A stretch of DNA of 64,000 nt. It comes from Halothiobacillaceae bacterium. GTDB lineage: Bacteria > Pseudomonadota > Gammaproteobacteria > Halothiobacillales > Halothiobacillaceae. The stretch covers positions 62,001 through 126,000 of the forward strand of contig JAQVHL010000002.1 of the NCBI GenBank assembly GCA_028696185.1, read 5' to 3'. The translations under genes and the position numbers were made by a program. Below the pieces are notes generated by a model. That model saw nothing but the letters and a program-made list of their open reading frames with translations, was not told the origin of the DNA and did no database searches. This document shows, piece after piece, positions 23,300-32,732 of this stretch (position 1 is its first letter; the number at the start of each line of letters is the position of its first letter).

Positions 23300-25153
23300 A
23301 TGTCCACCGTAACGCTCACTCCTGCACAGCGTGCCGAACTGGTCGACATGCTCTGGCGCATCAAGAACCTCATGAAGGCGCATGGCGCTGGCTACGTCAA
23401 TATGGCGATGCTGCTCAATGATGCGGATTATCGCCAGGAGATTCTCAGTCAGGCCATGGGTGTGGCTACCCAGCGCGAGGATGCCGAGCTGCGCATGCTG
23501 GCGCAACGCTGCGGTGAGATGGACCCCGGTGGCCGCCTGCAGCCTTCGCGCGAGCAGGACGCGAGCGGGGATGCGGCGGAGGCCGCCCCATCGATGGCAC
23601 CTGCGCCCGCAGCCCCTGCGTCGCGTCCGGCGGGATGGATGCCCTATGCCGGGGCGGCGGCCGTGCTGCTTCTGGCGGTTGTGCTGGGCGTGGTGCTGAC
23701 GGGAGGGGACAAGCCTGCGAATGTCGCGCCGGTGGCCCAGTTCGTGCCCGCGCCCGCGTCGCCGAATGCGCCCGCAATGGCGAGTGCGCCGGCCAGTCAG
23801 GATCCGGCTCCAGCGCCGGTCCCGGCGGGCAAGGCCATTCCCGTCGCTGCGCGTGGTGAAGCCAGTGCGTCGGCCGCCCGTCCGTTGGAGAACGCTGAGC
23901 GCGTGTTGCGCATCCATGGCTCCAATACCGTGGGTGAGAAGCTGGCGCCGGAGCTCGTGATGGCTTTTCTCAAGACACGCGGCGCTACCGACATCCAGCT
24001 GATCCCCGGCGCCACGCCGGTCGAAAAAACCATTGAGGCGCGTCTGCCGGATCGCTCCAGGCCTATCGCCATCGAGTTGCAGGCGCACGGATCGACGACC
24101 GCGTTCAAGGATCTGGAGTCCGGCAGTGCCGATATGGGCATGTCCTCCCGCGCGATCAAGGACAAGGAGGTGGAAACACTCAAGCCGCGCTACGGCGATT
24201 TGTCTTCGCCTGCTGGCGAGCATGTAATCGGCATGGACGGGCTGGCGGTGATCGTGCATCCGGCCAATCCGCTCAAGTCGCTGACCAAGGAGCAGGTGGC
24301 GCGCGTGTTTTCCGGTGAGATCAAGGACTGGGCGGAACTGGGCGCGCCGGCCGGGGCGATCCGCGTGTATGCCCGCGATGCCAATTCCGGCACCTGGGAT
24401 ACCTTCAAGTCGCTGGTGCTCGAACCGTTCAAGCTCGAATTGTCCGCCGCCGCCCAGCGCTATGAGTCGAGCACCGATCTGTCCGATCAGGTGGTAGGCG
24501 ATCCGTTCGCCATCGGCTTCATTGGTCTGCCCTATATCCGCAACGCGCACGCGCTGGCCATTGCTGATTCGGCGGATGCGGTGGCGGTGGCGCCCACGCC
24601 CTTCACGGTGAACACCGAGGACTACCCTCTGGCGCGTCGCCTGTACTTTTACACGCCGACCAATGTGGCCAATCCGCTGATGCAGGACCTCATCGTCTAC
24701 GCCCTTTCGCAGAAAGGGCAGGACGTGGTGCGTCAGGTCGGATTCGTTTCGCAGAACATCGGCAGCGAGAAGCCGACCCTGACCGCTGACGCTCCTTCGG
24801 AATACGTGCAGCGGATTCAGGGGGCCGAGCGCCTGTCGCTCAACCTGCGTTTCAAGCCCGGCAGCACGGAGCTTGACACCAAGGGCCAGCGCGACCTGGA
24901 GCGGCTGGTCGATTTCATGGCCATGAATGCCGGCCGGCGAATCATGCTGTTCGGCTTTACCGACAGCCTGGGCGATCCGGCCGTCAACCGCGCCCTCTCG
25001 CTCAAGCGTGCGCAGATCATCGAGCAGTACTTGGTTTCGCGCGGTGTGAATGCGTTCGATGTGCGCGGTTTCGGCCCGAGCATGCCGGTAGCCAGTAACG
25101 ATAGCGAGCACGGCCGCAACCGCAACCGCCGGGTCGAGGTCTGGGTGATCTGA
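23300..25153 (+). CDS. PstS-like phosphate-binding/OmpA-domain fusion protein
   Basis: 617 residues. An N-terminal helical stretch of about 75 residues, a Pro/Ala linker, a membrane helix at about 113-135, a second Pro/Ala linker, a PstS-like binding domain (about 190-490: RIHGSNTVGEKLAPE, GSADMGMSSRAI, DANSGTWDTFKSLV), and a C-terminal OmpA domain (about 510-617: LRFKPGSTELD, GFTDSLGDP, NRRVEVW). The OmpA part should hold peptidoglycan while the binding domain lies in the periplasm and the N-terminus in the cytoplasm. The nearby pta-ackA and Na/Pi transporter genes suggest a phosphate theme, but sensing rather than transport is possible because no ABC permease is near. Confidence 0.85.
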   Translation: MSTVTLTPAQRAELVDMLWRIKNLMKAHGAGYVNMAMLLNDADYRQEILSQAMGVATQREDAELRMLAQRCGEMDPGGRLQPSREQDASGDAAEAAPSMAPAPAAPASRPAGWMPYAGAAAVLLLAVVLGVVLTGGDKPANVAPVAQFVPAPASPNAPAMASAPASQDPAPAPVPAGKAIPVAARGEASASAARPLENAERVLRIHGSNTVGEKLAPELVMAFLKTRGATDIQLIPGATPVEKTIEARLPDRSRPIAIELQAHGSTTAFKDLESGSADMGMSSRAIKDKEVETLKPRYGDLSSPAGEHVIGMDGLAVIVHPANPLKSLTKEQVARVFSGEIKDWAELGAPAGAIRVYARDANSGTWDTFKSLVLEPFKLELSAAAQRYESSTDLSDQVVGDPFAIGFIGLPYIRNAHALAIADSADAVAVAPTPFTVNTEDYPLARRLYFYTPTNVANPLMQDLIVYALSQKGQDVVRQVGFVSQNIGSEKPTLTADAPSEYVQRIQGAERLSLNLRFKPGSTELDTKGQRDLERLVDFMAMNAGRRIMLFGFTDSLGDPAVNRALSLKRAQIIEQYLVSRGVNAFDVRGFGPSMPVASNDSEHGRNRNRRVEVWVI

Positions 25154-25226
25154 CAGAGCGGCTTGCCCTCGCGCAAGGCGGTTGCCGCACACGAGTCCGC
25201 TGACCTGGTTTTGAAGCAGTACACGG

Positions 25227-25260
25227 GGCATCGGGGTATCATCCCCGGTGCCGTTTTTTT
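25227..25260 (+). terminator. Rho-independent terminator after the PstS/OmpA fusion
   Basis: GGCATCGGGG, loop TATCAT, CCCCGGTGCC (one G-T pair), then G and seven T's. The tract ends 25 bases before pta, so pta must have its own promoter or rely on read-through; none is obvious in that short space. Confidence 0.9.
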
Positions 25261-25285
25261 GTGACGCTCCGTCAAAGGGACTGCC

Positions 25286-27403
25286 ATGACCATCTACATC
25301 GCCGGTACCGGCGCGCAGAGCGGCAAATCGCTGGTCGCGCTGGGTCTCATGGAAACCCTGGCCGCCAGCACGCCGCGCCTGGGACTGTTCCGCCCCATTG
25401 CCCGTGATGGCGAGGACGATACCTTGCTCGGGCTGGCCCGTGCCCGTTATGGCCTGCCTGCCGAACGCTGCCGTGTGGGTGTGACCGAGGAGCAGGCGCA
25501 TGAGATTCTCATCAATGAAGGGTCGGAGGCCCTGCTGGAGCGTCTTTTTCTGCGCTTCAAGGACATGGAAAGTGCCTGTGACCGCGTGGTGGTGGTGGGC
25601 AGCGATTTCCATCAGACGGCGGGCGCCTTCGAGTTCACCTTCAATCTGGAGCTGGCGCGCAATATGGGCGCCCTTCTTGTGCCGGTGCTCAACGGTCACA
25701 CGCTGGATGACGATGCCCTGCTGGAAATGCTGCATGGCGTGCTGAGCGATGTGCGTGGACACGCGCTGGATCTGCTGTTGGTGGCGCTCAACCGGGTCAG
25801 CCCCGCCCAGGCGGTGGCCCTGCCGGATGTGGTGACCCAGCAGTTGGGCGTGCCCAGCCTGGTTCTGCCTGACCTGCCCATGCTGGGCTTGCCCAGTGTC
25901 GATGAGCTGGCACGGGTTCTGGGCGCGCGCTTCTTGCTCGATGCGCCGGTGGCGGCACAGGATTCCGGGTCAGGCGAGCTGCCCGCACCGCGCTCGCGCG
26001 ATGTGCTGTCCTTCAAGGTGGCGGCCATGGAATTGCCGCATTTTCTGGATCATCTTCACGAGGGCACCCTGGTCATCACGCCGGGGGACCGTTCCGACAT
26101 TATTCTGGGGAGCCTCGCGGCGGATCTGGCCACCAGTTATCCGCGTATCGCGGCCCTGTTACTGACGGGAGGATTGGCGCCCGCGCCGCAGGTAATGCGG
26201 CTGTTGCAGGGGCTGAACCATCTGCCGGTGCCGGTTCTGAGCGTGGAGGACGATACCTTCACCACCGCGACCCGCGTGCAGGGGGTGCAGGGGCACCTGA
26301 GCGCGGACAATCCACGCAAGATCGCTGCCGCGCTCGGGGTGTTCGAAGCGCATTTCGATCACCGCATCCTCGATGCCCGCCTGGAGCCGCGGCGTGCGCG
26401 GCGGGTGACGCCGATGATGTTCGAGTACGAGCTGATCCGCCAGGCACGTGCGCAGCGGCAACGCATCGTGCTGCCGGAGGGTGAGGAGCCGCGTATCCTG
26501 CAGGCGGCGGAAATCGTACGCCTGCGTGATATTGCCGATCTGACCCTGCTGGGCGAGGAGAAGACGGTGCGGACCCAGATCGCTCGTCTGGGCCTGGATC
26601 TCTCGGGTGTGGAGATTATCGATCCCCGCGAAAGCGAGCTGCGAGAAACCCTGGCGGAGCGCTATCACACGCTGCGCCAGCACAAGGGCATTACCGCCGA
26701 CTTCGCTCGGGACCTCCTGGGCGATGTGAGCTACTTTGGCACCCTGCTGGTCGAGACCGGACGCGCCGATGGCATGGTGTCCGGGGCCGTACACACCACC
26801 CAGGAAACCCTGCGCCCGGCGCTGGAAGCCATTCGCACCGCGCCGGGGCGCAAACTGGTTTCCAGCGTGTTCCTGATGTGCCTGCCCGATCGCGTGCTGG
26901 TGTTCGGCGATTGCGCGGTGAATCCCTCCCCCAGCGCAGAGCAACTGGCCGACATCGCCATCAGTTCGGCCGACACCGCCCTGCGTTTTGGCATCGAACC
27001 GCGCGTGGCCATGCTCTCCTACTCCACGGGCAGTTCCGGCAAGGGCGCGGACGTGGAAAAAGTGCGCGAGGCCACGGCGCTTGCCCGCGCGCTACGTCCC
27101 GACCTGCCTATCGAAGGCCCGATCCAGTACGACGCGGCCATTGATCCGGAAGTCGCCGCCACCAAGATGCGCGGCAGCCCGGTGGCCGGACGCGCCACGG
27201 TGTTCGTGTTCCCCGATCTGAATACCGGTAACAACACCTACAAGGCCGTGCAGCGCGCGGCTCATGCCATTGCCATCGGCCCGGTTTTGCAGGGCCTGGC
27301 GCGCCCGGTCAACGATCTCTCGCGTGGTTGCACCGTGGCCGACATCGTCAACACCATCGCCATCACCGCCATTCAGGCGCAATCAGGGAAAGCCCCCGCA
27401 TGA
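25286..27403 (+). CDS. pta: Phosphate acetyltransferase (long form)
   Basis: 705 residues. It interconverts acetyl-CoA and acetyl phosphate. The layout is that of the long Pta: an N-terminal P-loop-like domain (GTGAQSGKSLVALGL), a DRTGG domain in the middle (about 215-330), and the catalytic PTA domain from about 375 (RIVLPEGEEPR, MVSGAVHTTQETLRPAL, SYSTGSSGKG, GPIQYDAAIDPEVA). AAGGGA precedes the ATG. The stop overlaps the ackA start (ATGA). Confidence 0.97.
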   Translation: MTIYIAGTGAQSGKSLVALGLMETLAASTPRLGLFRPIARDGEDDTLLGLARARYGLPAERCRVGVTEEQAHEILINEGSEALLERLFLRFKDMESACDRVVVVGSDFHQTAGAFEFTFNLELARNMGALLVPVLNGHTLDDDALLEMLHGVLSDVRGHALDLLLVALNRVSPAQAVALPDVVTQQLGVPSLVLPDLPMLGLPSVDELARVLGARFLLDAPVAAQDSGSGELPAPRSRDVLSFKVAAMELPHFLDHLHEGTLVITPGDRSDIILGSLAADLATSYPRIAALLLTGGLAPAPQVMRLLQGLNHLPVPVLSVEDDTFTTATRVQGVQGHLSADNPRKIAAALGVFEAHFDHRILDARLEPRRARRVTPMMFEYELIRQARAQRQRIVLPEGEEPRILQAAEIVRLRDIADLTLLGEEKTVRTQIARLGLDLSGVEIIDPRESELRETLAERYHTLRQHKGITADFARDLLGDVSYFGTLLVETGRADGMVSGAVHTTQETLRPALEAIRTAPGRKLVSSVFLMCLPDRVLVFGDCAVNPSPSAEQLADIAISSADTALRFGIEPRVAMLSYSTGSSGKGADVEKVREATALARALRPDLPIEGPIQYDAAIDPEVAATKMRGSPVAGRATVFVFPDLNTGNNTYKAVQRAAHAIAIGPVLQGLARPVNDLSRGCTVADIVNTIAITAIQAQSGKAPA

Positions 27404-28644
27404 AGCGTGTACTGGTTCTCAATTCCGGCAGTTCGTCCATCAAGTACCAGCTCATCGACCTGAACCGGGGCGTGACGGCCGTCAGTGGCCTGATCGAGCG
27501 CGTCGGGGAGAACATTGGCGCCCGCGACGGACGTCTGACCCAGCATCTGCATTTTGACGACGGCAAGGAAACCGACAGCCGCGAGGCGCTGGATATTCCC
27601 GATCACGCCACGGGTTTCCGCCTTATGGCGGAACATCTGCAGGATTGCGGCCTGCTCAAGGATTTTCACGATCTGGCGGCGGTCGGGCATCGTGTCGTCC
27701 ACGGCGGCGAGCGCTTTTCCCGTGCCGTGCAGGTCGATGAAGCCGTGCTTGCCGGTATCCGCGCCCTGGTTCCCCTCGCGCCGCTGCACAATCCGGCCGC
27801 CGTCACCGGCCTGGAAAGCGCGCGCGATCTCCTGCCTGGCGTGCCGCAGGTGGCGGTGTTCGACACCGCCTTCCACAGCACCCTGCCGGCCAGAGCCTAT
27901 GAATATGCCCTGCCGCGCGACCTGCGCCGGCGCCATCATATCCGGCGCTACGGCTTTCATGGCATCTCCTGCCAGTACGTCAGCCGCCGCGCCGCCTTGC
28001 ATCTGGAGCGCCCGCTCGATGAGCTGAACCTCATCGTACTGCATCTGGGCAATGGCGCCAGCGTGACCGCCATCGAGGGCGGACGCAGCATCGATACCTC
28101 GATGGGTATGACTCCGCTGGAGGGGTTGGTCATGGGCTCGCGTTCGGGGGATATCGACCCGGCCATCCTCACCTACCTCATGGCGCATGCCGACCTCTCG
28201 CCCAAGGATGTCTCGCGCCTGCTCAATCGTGAAAGCGGCCTCAAGGGGCTGTGCGGCAGCAACGACATGCGTGAAGTGCTCAGGCGTCGCGAACAGGGCG
28301 ACGCCGAGGCGGCGCTGGCGCTGGATGTGTTCGCCTATCGCGCGCGCAAATACATCGGCGCCTACACTGCGGCGCTGGGACGGGTGGATGCACTGGTGTT
28401 CACGGCCGGGATCGGTGAGCACGCCTCTCCCGTACGCGAAGCGATTCTGGAAGGGCTCTCGGGCCTGGGCTACGCGCTGGATCGTGCGCGAAATGCGCAG
28501 GCGACGGGCGAAGTCAGCGAGATTCAGCGCGACGACAGCCGTGCCCGGGTGCTGGTGGTCGCCACCCATGAAGAAATGGAAATCGCCCGCCAGGCCCTGG
28601 CCTGCGTCGAGGGGGGAGTGACTGTCGCGCTACCTGAGCGTTGA
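27400..28644 (+). CDS. ackA: Acetate kinase
   Basis: 414 residues. It makes ATP and acetate from acetyl phosphate, or the reverse. The start chosen is the ATG that overlaps the pta stop; it opens with KRVLVLNSGSSSIKYQL, the family's N-terminal phosphate motif. RRYGFHGISCQYVS, LHLGNGASVTAIEGG and the SGDIDPA and TAGIGEHA motifs are intact. Together with pta this supports overflow acetate or acetate uptake, and supplies acetyl phosphate as a possible signal. Confidence 0.97.
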   Translation: MKRVLVLNSGSSSIKYQLIDLNRGVTAVSGLIERVGENIGARDGRLTQHLHFDDGKETDSREALDIPDHATGFRLMAEHLQDCGLLKDFHDLAAVGHRVVHGGERFSRAVQVDEAVLAGIRALVPLAPLHNPAAVTGLESARDLLPGVPQVAVFDTAFHSTLPARAYEYALPRDLRRRHHIRRYGFHGISCQYVSRRAALHLERPLDELNLIVLHLGNGASVTAIEGGRSIDTSMGMTPLEGLVMGSRSGDIDPAILTYLMAHADLSPKDVSRLLNRESGLKGLCGSNDMREVLRRREQGDAEAALALDVFAYRARKYIGAYTAALGRVDALVFTAGIGEHASPVREAILEGLSGLGYALDRARNAQATGEVSEIQRDDSRARVLVVATHEEMEIARQALACVEGGVTVALPER

Positions 28645-28647
28645 TCG

Positions 28648-29196
28648 TCAGGGCGCGGGTTGAGCGCGCCCGGCCCACCACAGCCGGGCACGCAAGCCCC
28701 AGCTACTGGTCAGGCCGGTTTCCACGAAGCGGATTTGTCCCGTACCGTCCAGTACGAAAGCCACGGGTACGCCTTTGACGCCGTACAGGGCGGCCAAGCT
28801 GCCGTCGGGGTCGTTGACGACGGGCAGGCCCTGTATTCCTTCCTTACGTAGAAAATCGCGTACCGCCGCATCGTGGCCGGAGCGCATGGCCACGCTCAGC
28901 ACGGGCCCGTCCTCGGCCAGCGAGGCGAGGGTGGAGAGCTCCAGGCGACAGATCGGGCACCATTCGGCCCAGAACACCAGCAAAAGCGGCTGGCCGCGAT
29001 AATCCGCGAGCCGGATGGGCGTGGGCGCTTCCGTGTCGATGCGCTCGCCGTGGAAGGCTGGGGCGTTTTCATCTGCAAGCTGGGGGGCGTGCCAGGCGCG
29101 TGCGGCGAGCAGGACGCCGACCACGAGGGCGATCTCCAGCGCGATCAGCCCGAGGCGCCGCCAGCGCGGGCGAGCCCCTGGTGCGGACTCGCTCAT
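28648..29196 (-). CDS. Membrane-anchored TlpA/DsbE-like thioredoxin
   Basis: 182 residues. One N-terminal membrane helix (about 14-32), then a thioredoxin fold with active site WCPIC and cis-Pro in VKGVPVAF. It resembles the ScsD/TlpA group of periplasmic disulfide reductants. It overlaps the Na/Pi transporter gene upstream by 4 bases, so the two are made together. It ends 3 bases from the convergent ackA stop. Its redox partner is unknown. Confidence 0.87.
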   Translation of the reverse strand: MSESAPGARPRWRRLGLIALEIALVVGVLLAARAWHAPQLADENAPAFHGERIDTEAPTPIRLADYRGQPLLLVFWAEWCPICRLELSTLASLAEDGPVLSVAMRSGHDAAVRDFLRKEGIQGLPVVNDPDGSLAALYGVKGVPVAFVLDGTGQIRFVETGLTSSWGLRARLWWAGRAQPAP

Positions 29197-30854
29197 GCAG
29201 ACTCCGGGGCGTTCTGTGCGGGAAGCTTGGTCACCACGACTTCGCGGGCCAGGCGCTTGGCATTGGAGTAGCCGCGCTTGAGGAGTTCCACGAGCTGGGT
29301 TTCCAGAGTGTACATGGCCACGCGGTTGGGCTCGTCCGCCGCGAGGCGGTGACTGATGTGCTGCAGCGCGGCTTCAACCCGCTGGTTGATGTCTGGCTTG
29401 CGGTTGAGGATGTCGAGCGAGGCGGCGGCGTCACGCTCGGCAATGGCGCGCACGGCCTGGGAGAGTGTGCCGCCGACGGCGCGGTGCAGGTCCATGAGTA
29501 CGGACTGGGTCTGGGTGCCGATGGCCAGATTCTGTTCGTTGCGGCTGCGTCCCAGGGGCAGCAGGCCGGTACGGATCAGGTCGCCCGTGGCTTCCAGGGC
29601 GCTGGCCACACTCATCAGGCTCAGCAGTTCGCGGGTTTCGCGCGCGTCGAGCTCCTTTTTTCCGATGAGCCCCAGATAGCGGATGACCTGCCGGTACAGG
29701 CTGTCGACGCGATCCACCTGGGCTTCCACTTCCAGCAGGCGTTCGTTGCTGCCGTTGAGCACATGCGGTACGGAGGTGTGGAAGGCTTCGGCAGCCCATT
29801 CGCCGACGCGCACCAGCTCCAGGCGTGCGTTTTCCAGTGCGATGGACGGGCTTTCCAGCAGGCTGCTGTCCAGGTAGCGCGGGCGTACCGGCATATCGAC
29901 CGCTTCCGCGCGGTCGGGCATCAGACGGATGGTGATGCGCGCGATCAGCGGGATGAAGCCGACCAGGAGCAGGGTGTTGGCGATATTGAAGAAGGTATGC
30001 ACATTGGCAATCTGGCGACCGATGTCGCCGGGTGTGAAGTCGGCCGACCAGGCGGCAAGCCAGGGGATGAAGCCGATGAACAGGGCCACGCCGATCACGT
30101 TGAACAGCACATGGACAAAGGCCACACGCTGCGCCTCGCGCCGCTGGCCGATGGCGGCAATGACCGCCGTGACGCAGGTGCCGATGTTCGCCCCCATCAC
30201 CACGCCCAGCGCGGTTTCCAGGCTCATGCCGCCCTGCGCGGCAAGCAGGATGGCCACCGCCACGGTGGCCGCCGAGGATTGCACCACGGCGGTGAAAAGC
30301 AGGCCGGCAACCAGCCCGAGCAGCGGGCTGTTCAGTTCGGCCATCATCTCGACGAAGGGGGCGTAGCCTCGCAGAGGCTTCATGGCCTCGCTCATCAGCC
30401 CCAGGCCGAGGAACAAAAAACCCAGACCCAGCAGCATGGCGCCGGTCTGGCGGGTGCGCTCCACCGTGGAGAGAAAGGACAGGCCGAAACCCAGGGCGAC
30501 TAGCACCAGCGCATAGTCCTCGATACGGAAGGCGATCAGCTGCACCGTGAAAGTGGAGCCGATGTTCGCGCCCATAATAAGTCCGATGGACTGGGCAAAG
30601 GTCATCAGCCCCGCGCTGACCAGGCTGATGGCCATGACGCTGGTCAGTGAGGAGGATTGCAGCAGGGCGGTGGCGCCCGCGCCGGCCAGGACGGCTTTCC
30701 AGGGGCGCTCCGTGACCTTGGCGATGAAGCTTTGCATGCGGCTGCCCGCGAGGCGGCGCAGCGCGGTGGTCAGGCCGTCGATGCCCATCAGGAACAGGGC
30801 AATGCCGCCCAGGAAGCCCGAGGCGAGTTCAAACCAGGAAATGCTTTCGGTCAA
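29193..30854 (-). CDS. Na+/phosphate cotransporter family protein with PhoU-like tail
   Basis: 553 residues. Two inverted halves of a NptA/SLC34-type transporter are marked by LLQSSSLTSVM with GANIGSTFT and by VVQSSAATVAVA with GANIGTCVT. Eight or more membrane helices fill residues 5-310. The C-terminal 200 residues are helical and cytoplasmic, like PhoU. Members such as YjbB export phosphate. The gene is divergent from nudE and co-transcribed with the TlpA-like gene. Confidence 0.92.
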   Translation of the reverse strand: MTESISWFELASGFLGGIALFLMGIDGLTTALRRLAGSRMQSFIAKVTERPWKAVLAGAGATALLQSSSLTSVMAISLVSAGLMTFAQSIGLIMGANIGSTFTVQLIAFRIEDYALVLVALGFGLSFLSTVERTRQTGAMLLGLGFLFLGLGLMSEAMKPLRGYAPFVEMMAELNSPLLGLVAGLLFTAVVQSSAATVAVAILLAAQGGMSLETALGVVMGANIGTCVTAVIAAIGQRREAQRVAFVHVLFNVIGVALFIGFIPWLAAWSADFTPGDIGRQIANVHTFFNIANTLLLVGFIPLIARITIRLMPDRAEAVDMPVRPRYLDSSLLESPSIALENARLELVRVGEWAAEAFHTSVPHVLNGSNERLLEVEAQVDRVDSLYRQVIRYLGLIGKKELDARETRELLSLMSVASALEATGDLIRTGLLPLGRSRNEQNLAIGTQTQSVLMDLHRAVGGTLSQAVRAIAERDAAASLDILNRKPDINQRVEAALQHISHRLAADEPNRVAMYTLETQLVELLKRGYSNAKRLAREVVVTKLPAQNAPESA

Positions 30855-30871
30855 GGCCGTCTCCCGCAGGA

Positions 30872-30900
30872 TTGGGTGAGTTGCACAGGGGGAGTATGAT
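30872..30900 (+). promoter_or_regulatory. Probable sigma-70 promoter of nudE-cysQ
   Basis: TTGGGT at 30872-30877, a 17-base spacer and TATGAT at 30895-30900, ending 29 bases before the nudE ATG. Confidence 0.5.
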
Positions 30901-30929
30901 ACGTCCAGTCACTTTGCGCGAATTGCACC

Positions 30930-31496
30930 ATGTCCCATTCCCGCCACGCTCCCCGCATCCTGGCCACCCGCACGCTCGCGCGAACCCGATTGTTCCATGT
31001 CGAGGCCGTTGATCTGCGCTTTTCCAATGGGGAAGAGGTCAGCTATGAGCGGCTGGTGGGCAATCCGGCCGGAGCCGTGCTCATCGTACCGCTGCTGGAC
31101 GATGAAACGGTGCTGATGATCCGTGAATATGCCGCCGGGGTGGAGCGCTACGAGCTGGCCTTGCCCAAGGGGCGGGTGGAGGCGGGGGAGGACCCCCTGC
31201 AGGCGGCCAACCGCGAGCTGAAGGAGGAAGTGGGCTATGGCGCGCGTGAGCTTGTCCCGCTGTGCTCCCTGACCCTCGCGCCGGGGTACAGCACGCACCT
31301 GACGCATATCGTGCTGGCGCGGGATCTCTATCCCGAGCGACTGGAGGGCGATGAGCCCGAGCCGATCGAGGTTCACCCCTGGTCCTTGAGTGGGCTGGCC
31401 GAGTTGCTGGCGCATCCGGAGTGCACCGAGGCGCGCTCCATAGCGGCACTTTTCCTGGCGCGAGAACATCTGTGCAAGCGGGAGGCGTGCCCATGA
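30930..31496 (+). CDS. nudE: ADP-compounds hydrolase NudE
   Basis: 188 residues. A Nudix hydrolase acting on ADP-ribose, NADH and diadenosine polyphosphates. The Nudix box is intact: GRVEAGEDPLQAANRELKEE. The N-terminal RTLARTRLFHVEAVDLRFSNG stretch is typical of NudE. Its stop overlaps the cysQ start (ATGA); nudE-cysQ is a conserved pair in gammaproteobacteria. Confidence 0.93.
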   Translation: MSHSRHAPRILATRTLARTRLFHVEAVDLRFSNGEEVSYERLVGNPAGAVLIVPLLDDETVLMIREYAAGVERYELALPKGRVEAGEDPLQAANRELKEEVGYGARELVPLCSLTLAPGYSTHLTHIVLARDLYPERLEGDEPEPIEVHPWSLSGLAELLAHPECTEARSIAALFLAREHLCKREACP

Positions 31497-32308
31497 ATGC
31501 CGTGACACCGCATCCTGCGCTGCTGGATGCCGTCCTCCGCATTGCGATCGAGGCGGGCGAGGCCATCATGCAGGTGTATCGCGGGGCGTTTTCCATCACC
31601 CGCAAGGAAGATGACTCGCCGCTGACCGAAGCGGATATGGCCGCGCATCGTTCCATCGTCGCGGGGCTGAGCGCGCTCACACCGGGGCTGCCCATACTCA
31701 CCGAGGAGGGCGAGGTGCCGGATTTCGCGACACGCCAAGGCTGGCGGCAGTACTGGCTGGTCGATCCGCTGGACGGCACACGCGAATTCATCAAGCGTAA
31801 TGGTGAGTTCACTGTGAATATCGCCCTGATCGACGGGTACGAGGCGGTTCTGGGCGTGGTGCATGCACCGGCGCTGGCCGTCAGCTATGCCGCTGCACGC
31901 GGCCTGGGGGCCTGGAAGTGGCAGGATGAAAAACCGCCGGTGCGCATTACGGCGCGTCCCCTGCCCTGTGAAGGGGCGCTGCGCATCGCTGGCAGTCGCT
32001 CGCATTCCAATGCGCGCATGGCGGATTTTCTGGCGCGGGTTGGGCCTCACGAGCTCATTTCCATGGGCAGCGCCCTCAAGTCCTGCCTGGTAGCCGAAGG
32101 CGTGGCCGACCTCTATCCCCGCCTGGGGCCAACTTCCGAATGGGACACCGCTGCCGCGCAATGCGTGGTCGAGGAAGCCGGGGGGCAGTTCACCGACACC
32201 GCCATGCAGCGCCTGCGCTATAACACCAAGGATTCGCTGCTCAATCCGGAATTTTTTGTCTTTGGGCGTCATTCTCGCTGTTGGGCGGAGATTTTGCCTG
32301 CGCTGTGA
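31493..32308 (+). CDS. cysQ: 3'(2'),5'-bisphosphate nucleotidase CysQ
   Basis: 271 residues. It removes the 3'-phosphate of PAP/PAPS, which clears the by-product of sulfate assimilation. Metal-binding motifs: EADMAAH, then LVDPLDGTREF, and WDTAAAQCVVEEAGG near the C-terminus. The start was set at the ATG that overlaps nudE. The dispersed repeat copy B begins a few bases after the stop. Confidence 0.95.
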   Translation: MNAVTPHPALLDAVLRIAIEAGEAIMQVYRGAFSITRKEDDSPLTEADMAAHRSIVAGLSALTPGLPILTEEGEVPDFATRQGWRQYWLVDPLDGTREFIKRNGEFTVNIALIDGYEAVLGVVHAPALAVSYAAARGLGAWKWQDEKPPVRITARPLPCEGALRIAGSRSHSNARMADFLARVGPHELISMGSALKSCLVAEGVADLYPRLGPTSEWDTAAAQCVVEEAGGQFTDTAMQRLRYNTKDSLLNPEFFVFGRHSRCWAEILPAL

Positions 32309-32313
32309 CAGGG

Positions 32314-32640
32314 CTTTCATAAAATAAAGGTTTGTTGGACACGTGGACCAAGCGGAACGGGGGGCTCCCCTCTCCCCCTTGGGACCGCCATGGCCGGGGC
32401 CGTTCCGACCGGGCCGTCCCGAATTCGAGCGCCGCACCCGTCAGGGCTTGGGGCATGGATGCCCCAAGGGTGCGAGAACAGGATGCGCGGCATCCTGTCG
32501 CGGCGGGACTGAAAGGGCCCTCCATGGCCCTTTCACCCGGTCTCCACAACCCCGTCCATGGCGCCTCCAAGGGGGCGCTGGGAATCCTTCGTTCGGCGTT
32601 GTCAAAGGCCGTCCAACAAACCTTCGTTTGGTAAACACCC
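32314..32640 (+). repeat. Dispersed inverted-end repeat, copy B
   Basis: About 327 bases between the convergent cysQ and ycgL genes. Ends: AAAGGTTTGTTGGAC at left; GTCCAACAAACCTTCG and GTAAACACCC at right. Strong internal hairpins: CTTGGGGCAT-gg-ATGCCCCAAG (32447-32468), ACAGGATGC-gcg-GCATCCTGT (32478-32498) and GAAAGGGCC-ctccat-GGCCCTTTC (32511-32534). Open frames occur on both strands but resemble no protein and lack ribosome sites. Orientation is opposite to copy A and the same as copy C. A non-autonomous mobile element or a REP/BIME-like structured repeat fits. Confidence 0.88.
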
Positions 32641-32732
32641 TGAGCCTGTCCCGGCAGCACGCTGCAGGCCACGGGCGCCTGATGAGCGCCGTACTGGCGC
32701 GCATTGGCCTCGAAATAAAAGCAGCGGAGCGC

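Noticed and set aside
23237-25762. An 841-codon minus-strand open frame
   Set aside because: It lies opposite the PstS/OmpA fusion and pta, is rich in His/Arg/Gln, and has no recognisable domain. High GC content gives long shadow frames here.
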